Shown here: positions 8,611-16,325 of the stretch, piece by piece
How the letters are laid out: each line of letters begins with the position of its first letter
How positions within the stretch are numbered: the first letter of the stretch is position 1
DNA from: Arthrobacter woluwensis
Lineage (GTDB): Bacteria > Actinomycetota > Actinomycetes > Actinomycetales > Micrococcaceae
DNA length: 64,000 nt
Reading direction: 5' to 3'
NCBI RefSeq assembly: GCF_900105345.1
Contig: NZ_FNSN01000003.1
Span: forward strand, 682,001-746,000
The notes under the pieces: generated by a model
Told to the model about the DNA's origin: nothing
The model's database searches: none
Seen by the model: the letters and a program-made list of their open reading frames with translations, nothing else
Position numbers and translations under genes: made by a program

Positions 8611-8629
8611 TTCATCTCTCCGCTCTCAA

Positions 8630-8668
8630 ATACTCCAGGGGGTATAAGTACGATACGGGTAGGGGTAT
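8630..8668. promoter_or_regulatory. Two ATAC-N8-GTAT operators for the CstR-like repressor
   Basis: Two 16-bp elements, ATACTCCAGGGGGTAT (8630-8645) and ATACGGGTAGGGGTAT (8653-8668), have the ATAC...GGGGTAT pattern known for CsoR/CstR-family operators. They are 23 bp apart, in the divergent region between the small Cys-rich gene and the repressor. A TATATT -10-like hexamer (8666-8671) overlaps the second, consistent with autorepression. Confidence 0.75.
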
Positions 8669-8711
8669 ATTGAATGTCAAGCTGGAATCGACAGGGAAGA
8701 TGTGGGACGTG

Positions 8712-8996
8712 ATGACAATGAACTCGGTGACTGACGGCCATGACGCGGATGCGAAGCGGAAGGTCGTCAATCGGCTCCGTCGCGCGCAGGGGCAGCTTGC
8801 CGCCGTGATTTCGGCAGTTGAATCGGATTCGCCATGTCGTGATGTGGTGCAGCAGCTTGCGGCCGTGTCGAAGGCGCTGGACCGCGCCGGTTTCTTGGTG
8901 ATCTCCACGGCTCTGAAGGAGTGCCTCACGGCCCCGGAAGCGGATGGCGCCATGAATCCTGAAGAGCTGGAGAAGCTGTTTCTTTCCTTGGCGTGA
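8712..8996 (+). CDS. CsoR/RcnR-family repressor, CstR-like persulfide sensor
   Basis: A 94-residue all-helical repressor of the CsoR/RcnR (DUF156) family, with the RRAQGQL motif. Copper-sensing CsoR uses Cys-His-Cys ligands. Here the two cysteines are kept (C42, C71) but the histidine four residues before the second cysteine is alanine (A67). A dithiol pair without the histidine is the hallmark of CstR, which responds to persulfides. The divergent rhodanese reductase agrees. ATG 8712 is chosen; ATG 8700, GTG 8709 and ATG 8718 are all possible. Confidence 0.85.
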   Translation: MTMNSVTDGHDADAKRKVVNRLRRAQGQLAAVISAVESDSPCRDVVQQLAAVSKALDRAGFLVISTALKECLTAPEADGAMNPEELEKLFLSLA

Positions 8997-9033
8997 GGAG
9001 GCTTCTTCGCTTGGCTGCCCCTAAGCTGAAAGT

Positions 9034-9726
9034 ATGACGATCAGCGACGTTGGGCCCTCGCAGGACCAGGCCTATTACCGGGACACCTACCTTTTCGAAT
9101 CCCCCGCCCAGGTGGTGGCCGCAGGCCAGGACGACGACGGCGCCTGGGTCGCCGTGAGCCCGAACATCTTCCACCCGAAGGGCGGCGGCCAGCCGTCCGA
9201 TGAGGGCACCGTTAACGGCGTGCCGGTGGTCCCGTCCCGCACCGAGGAAGGTCTCGTGGTGCTGAGCGGCGACGGGCTGGCCCTGGACGAGGGCGCCGAG
9301 GTGGTCTGCGCGATCGACGAGACCCTGCGCAAGCGGCACGCCGCGCTCCACACCGCAGGTCACGTCCTGGGTCACCTGGGGGAGGCCCGCGGCTGGCAGA
9401 GCGCCGGCCACAGCCACTACCCGGGTCAGGCGCGTCTCGACTTCAGCCCCGAGGGCCTGGAATCAGAGCTCGCGACGCCGGAGCTGCGGGATGCGGTGCG
9501 CGCCGAGCTGCAGGAGGCGTTCGACGCCGTGCTCGCCCGCGGCGGCGCCGTCACCGCCACGACCGACGACTCCGGCCACCGCACCGTCACGATCGAAGGT
9601 GTGAACGCGGAACCGTGCGGCGGGACGCATGTCTCGGACCTGTCCCAGCTGAAGGACGTCCGCGTGCTCGAACTGAAGGTCAAGCGCGGCGCCCTCAAGG
9701 TCCGCTACGAGGCCGAGCACGCCTGA
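9034..9726 (+). CDS. AlaX-like trans-acting aminoacyl-tRNA editing protein
   Basis: A 230-residue stand-alone homologue of the editing half of alanyl/threonyl-tRNA synthetases. Zinc ligands are visible as HTAGH near residue 108 and CGGTH near residue 197. The FHPKGGGQPSD segment is typical of the AlaX N-terminal subdomain. These proteins hydrolyse tRNA-Ala mischarged with serine or glycine. It stands alone, ten bases from a convergent gene. Confidence 0.88.
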   Translation: MTISDVGPSQDQAYYRDTYLFESPAQVVAAGQDDDGAWVAVSPNIFHPKGGGQPSDEGTVNGVPVVPSRTEEGLVVLSGDGLALDEGAEVVCAIDETLRKRHAALHTAGHVLGHLGEARGWQSAGHSHYPGQARLDFSPEGLESELATPELRDAVRAELQEAFDAVLARGGAVTATTDDSGHRTVTIEGVNAEPCGGTHVSDLSQLKDVRVLELKVKRGALKVRYEAEHA

Positions 9727-9735
9727 CCGCAGGCC

Positions 9736-10617
9736 CTACCCGGCGATGGTCGCGTCGCCGGGGGTTCCGTCGGCTGCCACCTCGATGAGGATCACGTGGC
9801 CCCAGAACAGGTCGTCATCGTCGTAGTAGGCGGTCATCGAACCTTCCGGGTCGATGGAGAGCTCGCTGAGGCGGATGCGTTGGGCGAACGTGTCGGCTGT
9901 GATCGGAGCTTCGGGCGCTGCCTCGTCGTTCTCCTCCTGCGCGTCGTCCTGCCAATCGTTGGCCAGGTCGGTGAGCTTCTCCGCGGCGAAGGCCCGCCAC
10001 CGCGCGTCGATGACGGACAGGTTTGCCACCAGTGTGTGCAGGCTGGCGAACGCTGCATGACAGGTCTCGGCGCCCAGGATGGCGGGTTCGTCGACGGCGA
10101 GCGTCACGGAGATGTCGCCGTCGCCCCGCGCGATCAGGCCTGAAAACCATCCGAAGGCGCGATCGAGCTCGAAATCGCCGAGGTCGGTGGCCATGGTGAC
10201 GGGCTGGACCCACTGGGCCCTCCGCTCGAGGAGGAAACGGTTCTGCACGTCCCGTTCCACCACCTCGTCGAGGGCGAAGTGGTGCGTGAGATCGGGGACG
10301 GGCAGCTTGTACTTGGCGTACTCGGCAGGATCCGGGGTCGCGCGGCGTGCCCTGACCACGTACTGGGTCAGCGGTTTGAGGTCGTGAATCCACGTGTCGC
10401 GCTGCTCGTCGGTCGCGAGCCACGACAGGCGGCCCGATGCGTCCACTTCCGAGCCGTTTTCGTCACGGTAGGCCAGCACATCGGCCGAGGCCGTCCAGAG
10501 AACCGCGCCACCGGCTTTTCCCGCCCCACCGGTGTGCTGACCGGTGAGGACGGTGATCTCCACCGCGTCCGACGCGTGGCGCTTCTCAAAATCCAGGCGT
10601 TCCTGATCCCCCGACAT
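9736..10617 (-). CDS. Conserved hypothetical protein, DUF2262-like C-terminus
   Basis: A 293-residue soluble protein. Its last 40 residues (SIDPEGSMTAYYDDDDLFWGH and following) resemble the DUF2262 family, whose function is unknown. An acidic Glu/Asp stretch lies near residue 225. There is no signal or membrane segment. ATG 10617 has AGGG eight bases upstream; GTG 10626 is an alternative. The gene is 35 bases downstream of the D-threonine-aldolase-like gene on the same strand and could be cotranscribed. Confidence 0.6.
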   Translation of the reverse strand: MSGDQERLDFEKRHASDAVEITVLTGQHTGGAGKAGGAVLWTASADVLAYRDENGSEVDASGRLSWLATDEQRDTWIHDLKPLTQYVVRARRATPDPAEYAKYKLPVPDLTHHFALDEVVERDVQNRFLLERRAQWVQPVTMATDLGDFELDRAFGWFSGLIARGDGDISVTLAVDEPAILGAETCHAAFASLHTLVANLSVIDARWRAFAAEKLTDLANDWQDDAQEENDEAAPEAPITADTFAQRIRLSELSIDPEGSMTAYYDDDDLFWGHVILIEVAADGTPGDATIAG

Positions 10618-10652
10618 ACGGGTCACCCTACCTGGCCTGAGTCATCCCGCGC

Positions 10653-11753
10653 TCAGGCGTTGCGGCCCCGTGCCGCGATCTCCCAGCGCTCGACGACGGC
10701 GCCGTCGGAGACCACGGTGACCTCATCCACCAGGTTCACCGCGACGCACACGTGATTGGGAATGAGGCGCAGCCTGCTGCCCAGCGCGGGCAACGGTGCG
10801 TCCTCGGGCCACAGGACCGTCGCGTGATGCTCGGACAGGGCGCTGACCCGCGCGTCGGGCTCCTCCTGGACCCGGGCGAAGCCGCTCGCCCAGGCGGGGC
10901 GGTCGCCGCCGAGCATCTTGCTGCCGGCGTCGAGCACGATCCGGCGCGGAAGGTCCCCAGACCCTTCGTGGCGGCTGACCACGGTCGCGGCCACGGTCAG
11001 CGACACGTCCTCCGGCGCGCAGCGCCCGAGTTCGAGCTGCTGCGCGTCTCCGAACACGTAGACACCCGGCCGCAACTCCGTGGCGACAGAGTCCCCGGTG
11101 AGCAGCGCGGTCGGCGTCGAGCCGCCGCTGAGGACCTCGACGTCGTGCCCGGCCTCCCGGAGCGCGACGGCGGCCCGGTCCAGGGCGGCCCCCTCCTGGT
11201 CCACCGCGGTGCCGGGCATCCCCGGGGCGTAGCTGTGACCCGGGAACGTGAAGACACCGGCGACGCGGAAACCGGCGGCGCGGGCGGCGTCGGCGATCGC
11301 GGCCGCGTCCTCGGGCCGCACGCCGCTGCGGTGATGCCCGCTGTCGATCTCGACCAGCACGCCGAAGTCCGCGGCAGCCGGGCCCAGCAGACGGCCGGCC
11401 TCACGGACCGCCTCGACGGAATCCGTGCCGAAGGCGATCCGTGCCCGCTGCGAGAGAGCCCTGAGACGCTCCGCCTTCGCCGCGCTGAGCCACAGGGGGT
11501 AGGCGATGAACAGGTCGGTGGCGCCGTGGTCGGCGAAGACCTCCGCCTCGCCGATCGTCGCGACCGTCAGGCCCACCGCACCCGCCTCGAGCTGGAGCGC
11601 CGCGATCTGGGGGATCTTGTGCGTCTTCACATGGGGCCTGAGCGTCAGGCCCCGTTCCCGCACCCGTGAGGCCATGCGCTCGATGTTGCGGTGCAGGATG
11701 TCCCGCTCGATCAGGATGGCAGGGGTCTCGATCTCCTCCGGGATGCTGTGCAT
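10653..11753 (-). CDS. D-threonine aldolase / D-serine dehydratase-like PLP enzyme
   Basis: A 366-residue fold-type III PLP enzyme. The N-terminal alanine-racemase barrel has the PLP lysine in LRPHVKTHK. The C-terminal domain ends with PNHVCVAVNL, the His-Cys metal pair typical of D-threonine aldolases and eukaryotic-type D-serine dehydratases. Either would degrade D-hydroxy amino acids. ATG 11753 is preferred to GTG 11771. It lies 73 bases after the MurI-like gene, so two genes with possible D-amino-acid roles adjoin. Confidence 0.82.
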   Translation of the reverse strand: MHSIPEEIETPAILIERDILHRNIERMASRVRERGLTLRPHVKTHKIPQIAALQLEAGAVGLTVATIGEAEVFADHGATDLFIAYPLWLSAAKAERLRALSQRARIAFGTDSVEAVREAGRLLGPAAADFGVLVEIDSGHHRSGVRPEDAAAIADAARAAGFRVAGVFTFPGHSYAPGMPGTAVDQEGAALDRAAVALREAGHDVEVLSGGSTPTALLTGDSVATELRPGVYVFGDAQQLELGRCAPEDVSLTVAATVVSRHEGSGDLPRRIVLDAGSKMLGGDRPAWASGFARVQEEPDARVSALSEHHATVLWPEDAPLPALGSRLRLIPNHVCVAVNLVDEVTVVSDGAVVERWEIAARGRNA

Positions 11754-11826
11754 GGGTTCATTCTGCCGCACCGGATCGAGTGGTCACGATCGCCCGGTCA
11801 CGCCGGCGAGGAGGCGTTCCTCCTCG

Positions 11827-12648
11827 TCAGAGCTCGATGAGCGCCGGGGTGATGTCGAGGCGCAGTCTCGTCAGCATCGACTGGAACTCGTCGAGGGGAT
11901 GCTCCTCGGAGGCCGTGGCGATGCAGACGAGCCGCCCGGATCCGGGCGTGGCCAGTGGAGCGAAGTCGGCCACGACCTGATCCGCGGGATCGAAGAGGGG
12001 CAGGCCTGGCGCCACCCGCGCGATCGCGGGAGCCAGCCACGGCAGGTGCGTGCTCGAGAGGGACAGCCCGCCCAGCCGCCGGTGCTGTGAGCGCAGGGCC
12101 GCGATGAAGGCGGCGATCGGCTGCTCGACCTTCTCGGGGTCCAGGAAAGCCCCGGACTCGACCAGACCGATGAGGTCGTCGGCGGCCACGGCGTGCACGC
12201 GGTGTGCCTCCAGGCCCACGGCGTCCTCGATGAGCTGCGCGAGCGCGTCGCTCTGGATCAGGACGCTCGCTCCGGCGACCATCAGGGTGCTTTCGCCGGG
12301 GAGCGAGGCCAGCGCCGAGCGCACGGGAGGCACCACACCGAGCACCGGCACGCGCATCTGAGCGCGGAGTGGTTCGAGGACCGTCACGCTCGGCGCGTTG
12401 GAGGCCAGGATGATCGAGGCCGCGCCCAGGGATTCGAGGGCCTGGGCCGCCCGGCCGACGCTGGCCAGCAGGGCCTCTTCACTCTTGGCCCCGTACGGGA
12501 AACTCGCACGGTCGGCGAGGTACAGCACGTCCTGCCGGGGATACGCGGCGCGGATGCGGCGCACCAGGTCGTAGCTGCCGATTCCCGCGTCGAAGATGCC
12601 GACGGGGCGGTGCAGCGCGTCGGCGCCGGTGAAGGTCTCCACCGTCAT
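11827..12648 (-). CDS. MurI-like (Asp/Glu racemase family) protein lacking both catalytic cysteines
   Basis: A 273-residue protein that aligns along its length with glutamate racemase: the GIFDAG entry (D20), LADRASFPYGAKS, GVVPPVRSAL, and two half-site motifs. In MurI these motifs are ACNT and GCTH; here they read ASNA (S83) and SSTH (S199). Both catalytic cysteines are serine, so racemisation by the usual two-base mechanism is not expected. The gene overlaps the predicted anti-sigma gene upstream (TGATG) and is third in a sigma/anti-sigma operon. It may bind a D-amino acid or cell-wall metabolite as a sensor, or be a divergent enzyme. GTG 12651 is an alternative start. Confidence 0.75.
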   Translation of the reverse strand: MTVETFTGADALHRPVGIFDAGIGSYDLVRRIRAAYPRQDVLYLADRASFPYGAKSEEALLASVGRAAQALESLGAASIILASNAPSVTVLEPLRAQMRVPVLGVVPPVRSALASLPGESTLMVAGASVLIQSDALAQLIEDAVGLEAHRVHAVAADDLIGLVESGAFLDPEKVEQPIAAFIAALRSQHRRLGGLSLSSTHLPWLAPAIARVAPGLPLFDPADQVVADFAPLATPGSGRLVCIATASEEHPLDEFQSMLTRLRLDITPALIEL

Positions 12649-13220
12649 CACGAGTCCCGCACCGCGTGCCGGAGGGTCTCGCCGTGCACGTCCTCCAGGG
12701 TCACGTCGACCACGAGGTGCTCGGCGACCACGACGGCGCGCACGCCCTCGGACACCTTGCTCACCACGGTGGACTCGACCTCCGTGAGGTCACTGTCCGG
12801 GGCCACGCTCACGGCGCATTCCGCGCGCCAGCGCACGTGCGGGGAGTCGCTGTCCTCGGGCCGGACGTCCACGTAGTTCACCTGGATGCGGCCGATTCCG
12901 CCGAACACGTTCCGCACGGCGTCGGCGAGATCCAGCGACGTCACCTTGACCGGTTCGCCACCGCCGGCGGCGATCGCCCGGGTGCTGCGCAGAGGACGGA
13001 GGTTCTCGCGGACCGCGCGCATCACGGCGGCGATCGCGCCGTCGTCGTTCCCCTGGTTCTCCTCCTCGGTGCGGAGGAGTGTGGCCAGGCCGGAATCCAG
13101 GTCCTTCTGGCGGGCACGCTCGGCGTGGCACCAGGGGCACTGGATTTCGTGGGCATCGGGTGGCCCGTCGAGATTCTGCAGGACGTCATCGCGTGTCCTG
13201 CCGCAGGGCAGGGTGCTCAT
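12648..13220 (-). CDS. Predicted zinc anti-sigma factor with Asp23-like C-terminal domain
   Basis: A 190-residue soluble protein. Residues 24-31 (HEIQCPWC) match the H-x3-C-x2-C core of zinc-binding anti-sigma (ZAS) domains. Residues about 85-185 resemble the Asp23/Gls24 fold: LADAVRNVFGGIGRIQVNYVD, then VSVAPDSDLTEVESTVVSKV and a VVDVTLEDVHGE strand. The start ATG overlaps the sigma-factor stop (ATGA), the classic sigma/anti-sigma coupling. No transmembrane helix is visible. The divergent operon encodes true Asp23 proteins, so the C-terminus may sense the state of that complex. This is inference. Confidence 0.7.
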   Translation of the reverse strand: MSTLPCGRTRDDVLQNLDGPPDAHEIQCPWCHAERARQKDLDSGLATLLRTEEENQGNDDGAIAAVMRAVRENLRPLRSTRAIAAGGGEPVKVTSLDLADAVRNVFGGIGRIQVNYVDVRPEDSDSPHVRWRAECAVSVAPDSDLTEVESTVVSKVSEGVRAVVVAEHLVVDVTLEDVHGETLRHAVRDS

Positions 13221-13783
13221 GGCGTCGCCTCCTCTCCAGGATCGGTGGTCAAGGCCGCGCGGGCTCGTGCCAGGCGTCCGCGCAGGGTGGTCTCGGTGCT
13301 TCCCATGGCGAGTGCGGCGTCCCGGTAGCTCAGCCCGTGCACGGCCACCAGGAGGAACGCCTCGCGCTGCGCGAGCGGCAGCGCGGCCACCCGGCTCCAC
13401 GCCCGCTCCAGTTCCAGTCTGCGCTCGGTCTGCTCTTCGGGCTGCGCGTCCTCGGGGGCCGCGAGCTCCAGGACCTGAGCGTCGAGGGAGTCTGCTTTGA
13501 GCCTATCCCGCGAACGGATCCTGTCCAGGCAGACGTTGCGGGTGATCGAGTACGCCCACCCGGTGAAGGCCGCACGGTCCTTCAGATGGGGGAGCCGCCG
13601 CCAGATGCGCAGCCAGGCCTCCTGGACGGCGTCCTCGGCTTCCGCCCAGTGCCCGAGCACACCACGGGCGAAGCTCCGCAAGGGACCATTCAGGCGGGTG
13701 ACCAGGTGTTCGAAGGCGGCCGGATCACCCTCCTGGGCGCGGCCCACCCAGGGAACGAGTGAGTCGGGAACCCCCTGTGACAT
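13217..13783 (-). CDS. ECF-type RNA polymerase sigma factor
   Basis: A 188-residue group 4 sigma factor. Region 2 spans residues 20-90 (AEDAVQEAWLRIWRRLPHL, then AFTGWAYSITRNVCLDRIR). Region 4 spans about 130-180 (LPLAQREAFLLVAVHGLSYRDAALAM, then TLRGRLARARA). There is no region 1 or 3. It is the first gene of a three-gene overlapping set with the predicted anti-sigma and the MurI-like protein, divergent from the Asp23 operon. That operon is its likely target, although I could not place a convincing ECF promoter. Confidence 0.9.
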   Translation of the reverse strand: MSQGVPDSLVPWVGRAQEGDPAAFEHLVTRLNGPLRSFARGVLGHWAEAEDAVQEAWLRIWRRLPHLKDRAAFTGWAYSITRNVCLDRIRSRDRLKADSLDAQVLELAAPEDAQPEEQTERRLELERAWSRVAALPLAQREAFLLVAVHGLSYRDAALAMGSTETTLRGRLARARAALTTDPGEEATP

Positions 13784-13844
13784 GTGGCCAGCCTAAGGCA
13801 GGATGGGAGTAAGCGGGAGCGGGGTCCCAGAACCCCTCACGACA

Positions 13845-13860
13845 TGTGATGCAGATCACG
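13845..13860. promoter_or_regulatory. CRP/GlxR-type site upstream of the Asp23 operon
   Basis: TGTGATGCAGATCACG fits TGTGA-N6-TCACA with one mismatch at the last base, the consensus of CRP and actinobacterial GlxR. It is 89 bases before the first Asp23 start and 62 bases from the divergent sigma gene, so it could serve either. Cyclic-AMP control is inferred. Confidence 0.55.
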
Positions 13861-13948
13861 GAAAAACCGCGTGAGGATTCCGGTGTCCGCTCCGTCTTCT
13901 TCTGTGTCCAGCGTTTTCGACAGCAAGACTGAGAAGCAAGGAGTGACC

Positions 13949-14464
13949 ATGTCGCAGAATGTCAGCCCCGTCGTGAAGCCCACCGGTGAGGAAGCGGAAC
14001 GCCAGGCGAAGCGCGAAGCAGCGCAGCAGCACGAGCAGCAGGAGACCCGTCCCACGGGCCCGCTGCACACCGACCACGGCAAGACCACCATCGAGGACCG
14101 CGTGGTCCAGAAGATCGCCTCGATCGCAGCCCGTGAGGTCCCCGGCGTCTACGCCATGGGCAACGCGGCCCGCCGGACGTTCAACTCCATCGCGGAGCGT
14201 ATCCCGGGCGCGTCGGCCAACACCGCCGGCGGCGTGAACGTGGAGAAGGGCGAGCAGCAGGCCGCCATCGACGTGACCATCGTCGTCGAGTACGGGTTCT
14301 CCATCGTGGAGGTCTCCCAGGACATCCGCGCGAACATCATCTCCGCCGTGGAGCGCGCCACCGGCCTCGAGGTCATCGAGGTCAACGTGGACGTCTCCGA
14401 CGTGCACCTGCCCGAGGATGACGACGACACCTCGTCCGACTCCGGGCGTGACGAACTGAAGTGA
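13949..14464 (+). CDS. Asp23/Gls24 family envelope stress protein
   Basis: A 171-residue protein with an acidic, Gln/Glu-rich N-terminal 45 residues, then the Asp23 core (VVQKIASIAAREVPGVYAMG through VVEYGFSIVEVSQDIRANI and VIEVNVDVSDVHLP) and an Asp/Ser-rich tail. Asp23 proteins form abundant membrane-bound layers anchored by AmaP and respond to cell-wall stress. The start ATG has AAGGAG five bases upstream. It heads the operon that also holds a second Asp23 protein, AmaP and GlsB. Confidence 0.9.
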   Translation: MSQNVSPVVKPTGEEAERQAKREAAQQHEQQETRPTGPLHTDHGKTTIEDRVVQKIASIAAREVPGVYAMGNAARRTFNSIAERIPGASANTAGGVNVEKGEQQAAIDVTIVVEYGFSIVEVSQDIRANIISAVERATGLEVIEVNVDVSDVHLPEDDDDTSSDSGRDELK

Positions 14465-14507
14465 CCACCGCGGGCGGGGCGGCTTTCCCGGCCGCCCCGC
14501 GCGGTGG
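14465..14507 (+). other. Strong intercistronic hairpin after the first Asp23 gene
   Basis: Nested inverted repeats (CCACCGCG at 14465-14472 with 14500-14507, and a 10-bp inner arm 14474-14483 with 14491-14500) form a GC-rich hairpin directly after the stop. The next gene has its own AAGGAG site 31 bases later. The hairpin may terminate part of the transcripts or protect the Asp23 message so that the first protein is made in excess. Confidence 0.55.
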
Positions 14508-14548
14508 CCCGTAAGCCGCCAGAGCAAGCTGCCACACAAGGAGCAGAC

Positions 14549-14725
14549 ATGAATGCAACACGTTGGGGCCTGGCCGCCGGCATCGTGATCGGCCTGATCA
14601 TCGCGTTCGGCTCGTTCACCCAGCTGATCGTCGTCGCCTTTTTCACCCTGGTGGGCGGCGCCGTCGGATGGGTGCTGCAGAACCGCACCGATGTGAGCGG
14701 GTTCCTCAAGCAACGCCGCAGGTGA
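14549..14725 (+). CDS. Small membrane protein (DUF2273-like)
   Basis: A 58-residue protein with two hydrophobic segments (residues 5-22 and 24-44) and a basic tail (FLKQRRR). Size, topology and position between Asp23 genes match the small DUF2273-type membrane proteins found in asp23/amaP operons. The start ATG has AAGGAG five bases upstream. Function is unknown. Confidence 0.75.
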   Translation: MNATRWGLAAGIVIGLIIAFGSFTQLIVVAFFTLVGGAVGWVLQNRTDVSGFLKQRRR

Positions 14726-14729
14726 GCTC

Positions 14730-15122
14730 ATGACCACTCATGAGATCGCGACAGCGGACTCCCGGCCGGACGGCCGGGGCAACACGCACATCCCGGCCGC
14801 CGTGCTGGCCAAGATCGCGGCGCAGGCGGCCCGGGAAGTCGACGGGGTCGGCGCGCCCGCAGGCGGAGTCCTGGGCGTGTCGCAGCGACGGGACTTCGAC
14901 CGCAGGCCACGCGCCGAGGTCGAGATCCTCGGCAGCACCGCGGTGGTGCGGCTGGATCTGGGCCTGCGCTATCCAAGCCCCGTCGAGAAGACCTGTGATG
15001 CCGTCCGGCAGCGGGTCGACGACAGGCTCCGGCGTGACGCGGGCGTCACCCGGACCCAGGTGGACATCACGGTGTCCTGGTTGAACGCAGAGGACACGAA
15101 CGAGCGAAGGAGGCTCCTGTGA
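14730..15122 (+). CDS. Second Asp23/Gls24 family protein
   Basis: A 130-residue Asp23-type protein without the long acidic N-terminus of the first. Core segments are IPAAVLAKIAAQAAREVDGV, VVRLDLGLRYPSPVEKTCDAV and TQVDITVSWL. It begins four bases after the small membrane protein, and its stop overlaps the GTG start of the next gene, so translation is coupled. Confidence 0.83.
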   Translation: MTTHEIATADSRPDGRGNTHIPAAVLAKIAAQAAREVDGVGAPAGGVLGVSQRRDFDRRPRAEVEILGSTAVVRLDLGLRYPSPVEKTCDAVRQRVDDRLRRDAGVTRTQVDITVSWLNAEDTNERRRLL

Positions 15123-15670
15123 AGCGTTTCTGGCATGTGCGCCCGGCGCGCACAGTGGCGATCCTGCTCGCCGCGCTGCTCGCGCTGGCCGTCGGCTGCC
15201 TCAGCCTGTGGGCCGGTGCCGCGCGGCTGTCCAATGGCTCCTGGCCGGACCCGGTCAACGGCTGGTTCTCCCAGCTCGCCGCGGCCGGCTGGCAGGACCC
15301 TGTCTGGGTGGGCATCGGCGCCGTCCTGGCCGTGCTCGCGCTGGTGTTCCTGCTGGCGGCGGTCCTCCCGGGCGGCAGGGCCACCCTGCTGCTCCAGGGC
15401 GACGACGCCGGCGCCGGCCGCGAGGAAGTGCTGGCCGCCGCGGGGCTCTCCGCCCTTGTGCGCGCCGCCGCCGAGCGCGCGGACGGAGTCTCCTCCGCCT
15501 CGGTGACGTCCGGTGAGAAGAGTGTGCGCGTCGTCGTGCGCACTCCGGTCCGGACCACCGCGCCCATCCGCGACGATGTCCGGCGCCGCGCGGAGACCGT
15601 GCTCGACAGCCTGCCGCTGCGGCGTGTGCCGCAGGTCCAGGTGCAGGTCCTCAGGAAGGGAGAAGGCTGA
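15119..15670 (+). CDS. DUF6286-like membrane protein
   Basis: A 183-residue protein with two hydrophobic helices (residues 11-31 and 60-84) and a soluble C-terminal domain. The domain, from about residue 103 (AAAGLSALVRAAAERADGVSS), resembles the AmaP/Asp23-interacting domain in outline. It starts at GTG overlapping the previous stop and ends at an overlap with amaP. Such proteins are recurrent in actinobacterial Asp23 operons and probably help anchor the complex. Confidence 0.7.
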   Translation: MKRFWHVRPARTVAILLAALLALAVGCLSLWAGAARLSNGSWPDPVNGWFSQLAAAGWQDPVWVGIGAVLAVLALVFLLAAVLPGGRATLLLQGDDAGAGREEVLAAAGLSALVRAAAERADGVSSASVTSGEKSVRVVVRTPVRTTAPIRDDVRRRAETVLDSLPLRRVPQVQVQVLRKGEG

Positions 15671-16281
15671 TGTGGAAGACCCACGGACCCCGGCAGCGGG
15701 TGCTCCTGATCCTCGCGGTCCTGGTCCTCGGAGCCGCTGCGGCACTGGTGCTGCTCGGCCGGACCGTCCTTCCCTCCTGGGGCGTGACGGTGCCGGAGAA
15801 GCCCGTCGGGCTGATCCCGTGGCAGGGCGATCAGGCAGGGGTCGCGGTGGTGGTCGCGGGCGCCGTCCTGGTGCTGCTGGCCCTCTGGGTGATCCTGACG
15901 GCGCTGCCGTCGAAGCCCGCCACCCACACCTTCCGTTTCCACAGCGACCGCTCAGGAGGAGCGATGACCCAGATCGACACCGGGGTGATCGCCCGGGCCG
16001 CGGAGAACGCCGCCACGTCCCACCCGACCGTGAGCGCGGCCGGAGTCCGCATCAGCGGCAGTGCGAAGGAGCCCGTGCTCTACGCCAAGTACACGCTTCG
16101 CTCGGACGCCGACGCCGTGGAGGCGATGGAACTGGTGGAGCAGCGGCTCATCCCCGACATGGAGACCGTGCTGGGCGTGGGCTTCACGCGACGGCACGTG
16201 CGGTTCGACGTCTCCGCTCCGGCCAAGCAGGATCCGGGGCATCTGAATCTTGCGGGCGCTGCGGCGTCCCACTCCGGCTGA
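15670..16281 (+). CDS. amaP: Alkaline shock response membrane anchor protein AmaP
   Basis: A 203-residue protein with two N-terminal membrane helices (about residues 10-30 and 56-78) and a cytoplasmic AmaP domain (ARAAENAATSHPTVSAAGVR through LYAKYTLRSDADAVEAMELV). In Firmicutes AmaP tethers Asp23 to the membrane. The ATG overlaps the upstream stop. Two Asp23 genes lie upstream and a GlsB gene downstream. Confidence 0.85.
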   Translation: MWKTHGPRQRVLLILAVLVLGAAAALVLLGRTVLPSWGVTVPEKPVGLIPWQGDQAGVAVVVAGAVLVLLALWVILTALPSKPATHTFRFHSDRSGGAMTQIDTGVIARAAENAATSHPTVSAAGVRISGSAKEPVLYAKYTLRSDADAVEAMELVEQRLIPDMETVLGVGFTRRHVRFDVSAPAKQDPGHLNLAGAAASHSG

Positions 16282-16325
16282 CCACGGCCGGACTTTTCAC
16301 CAACACCTGAAAGAGGAGTAGACAC

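Noticed and set aside
8712-8996. Copper-responsive CsoR
   Set aside because: The copper-ligand histidine position is alanine (A67) and the linked enzyme is a rhodanese-reductase, not a copper ATPase.
11827-12648. Functional glutamate racemase MurI
   Set aside because: Both catalytic cysteines are serine; a canonical murI must lie elsewhere.
13767-13790. ECF -35 GGAACC as promoter of the Asp23 operon
   Set aside because: It lies inside the sigma gene and has no CGTC-type -10 at 16-17 bases.
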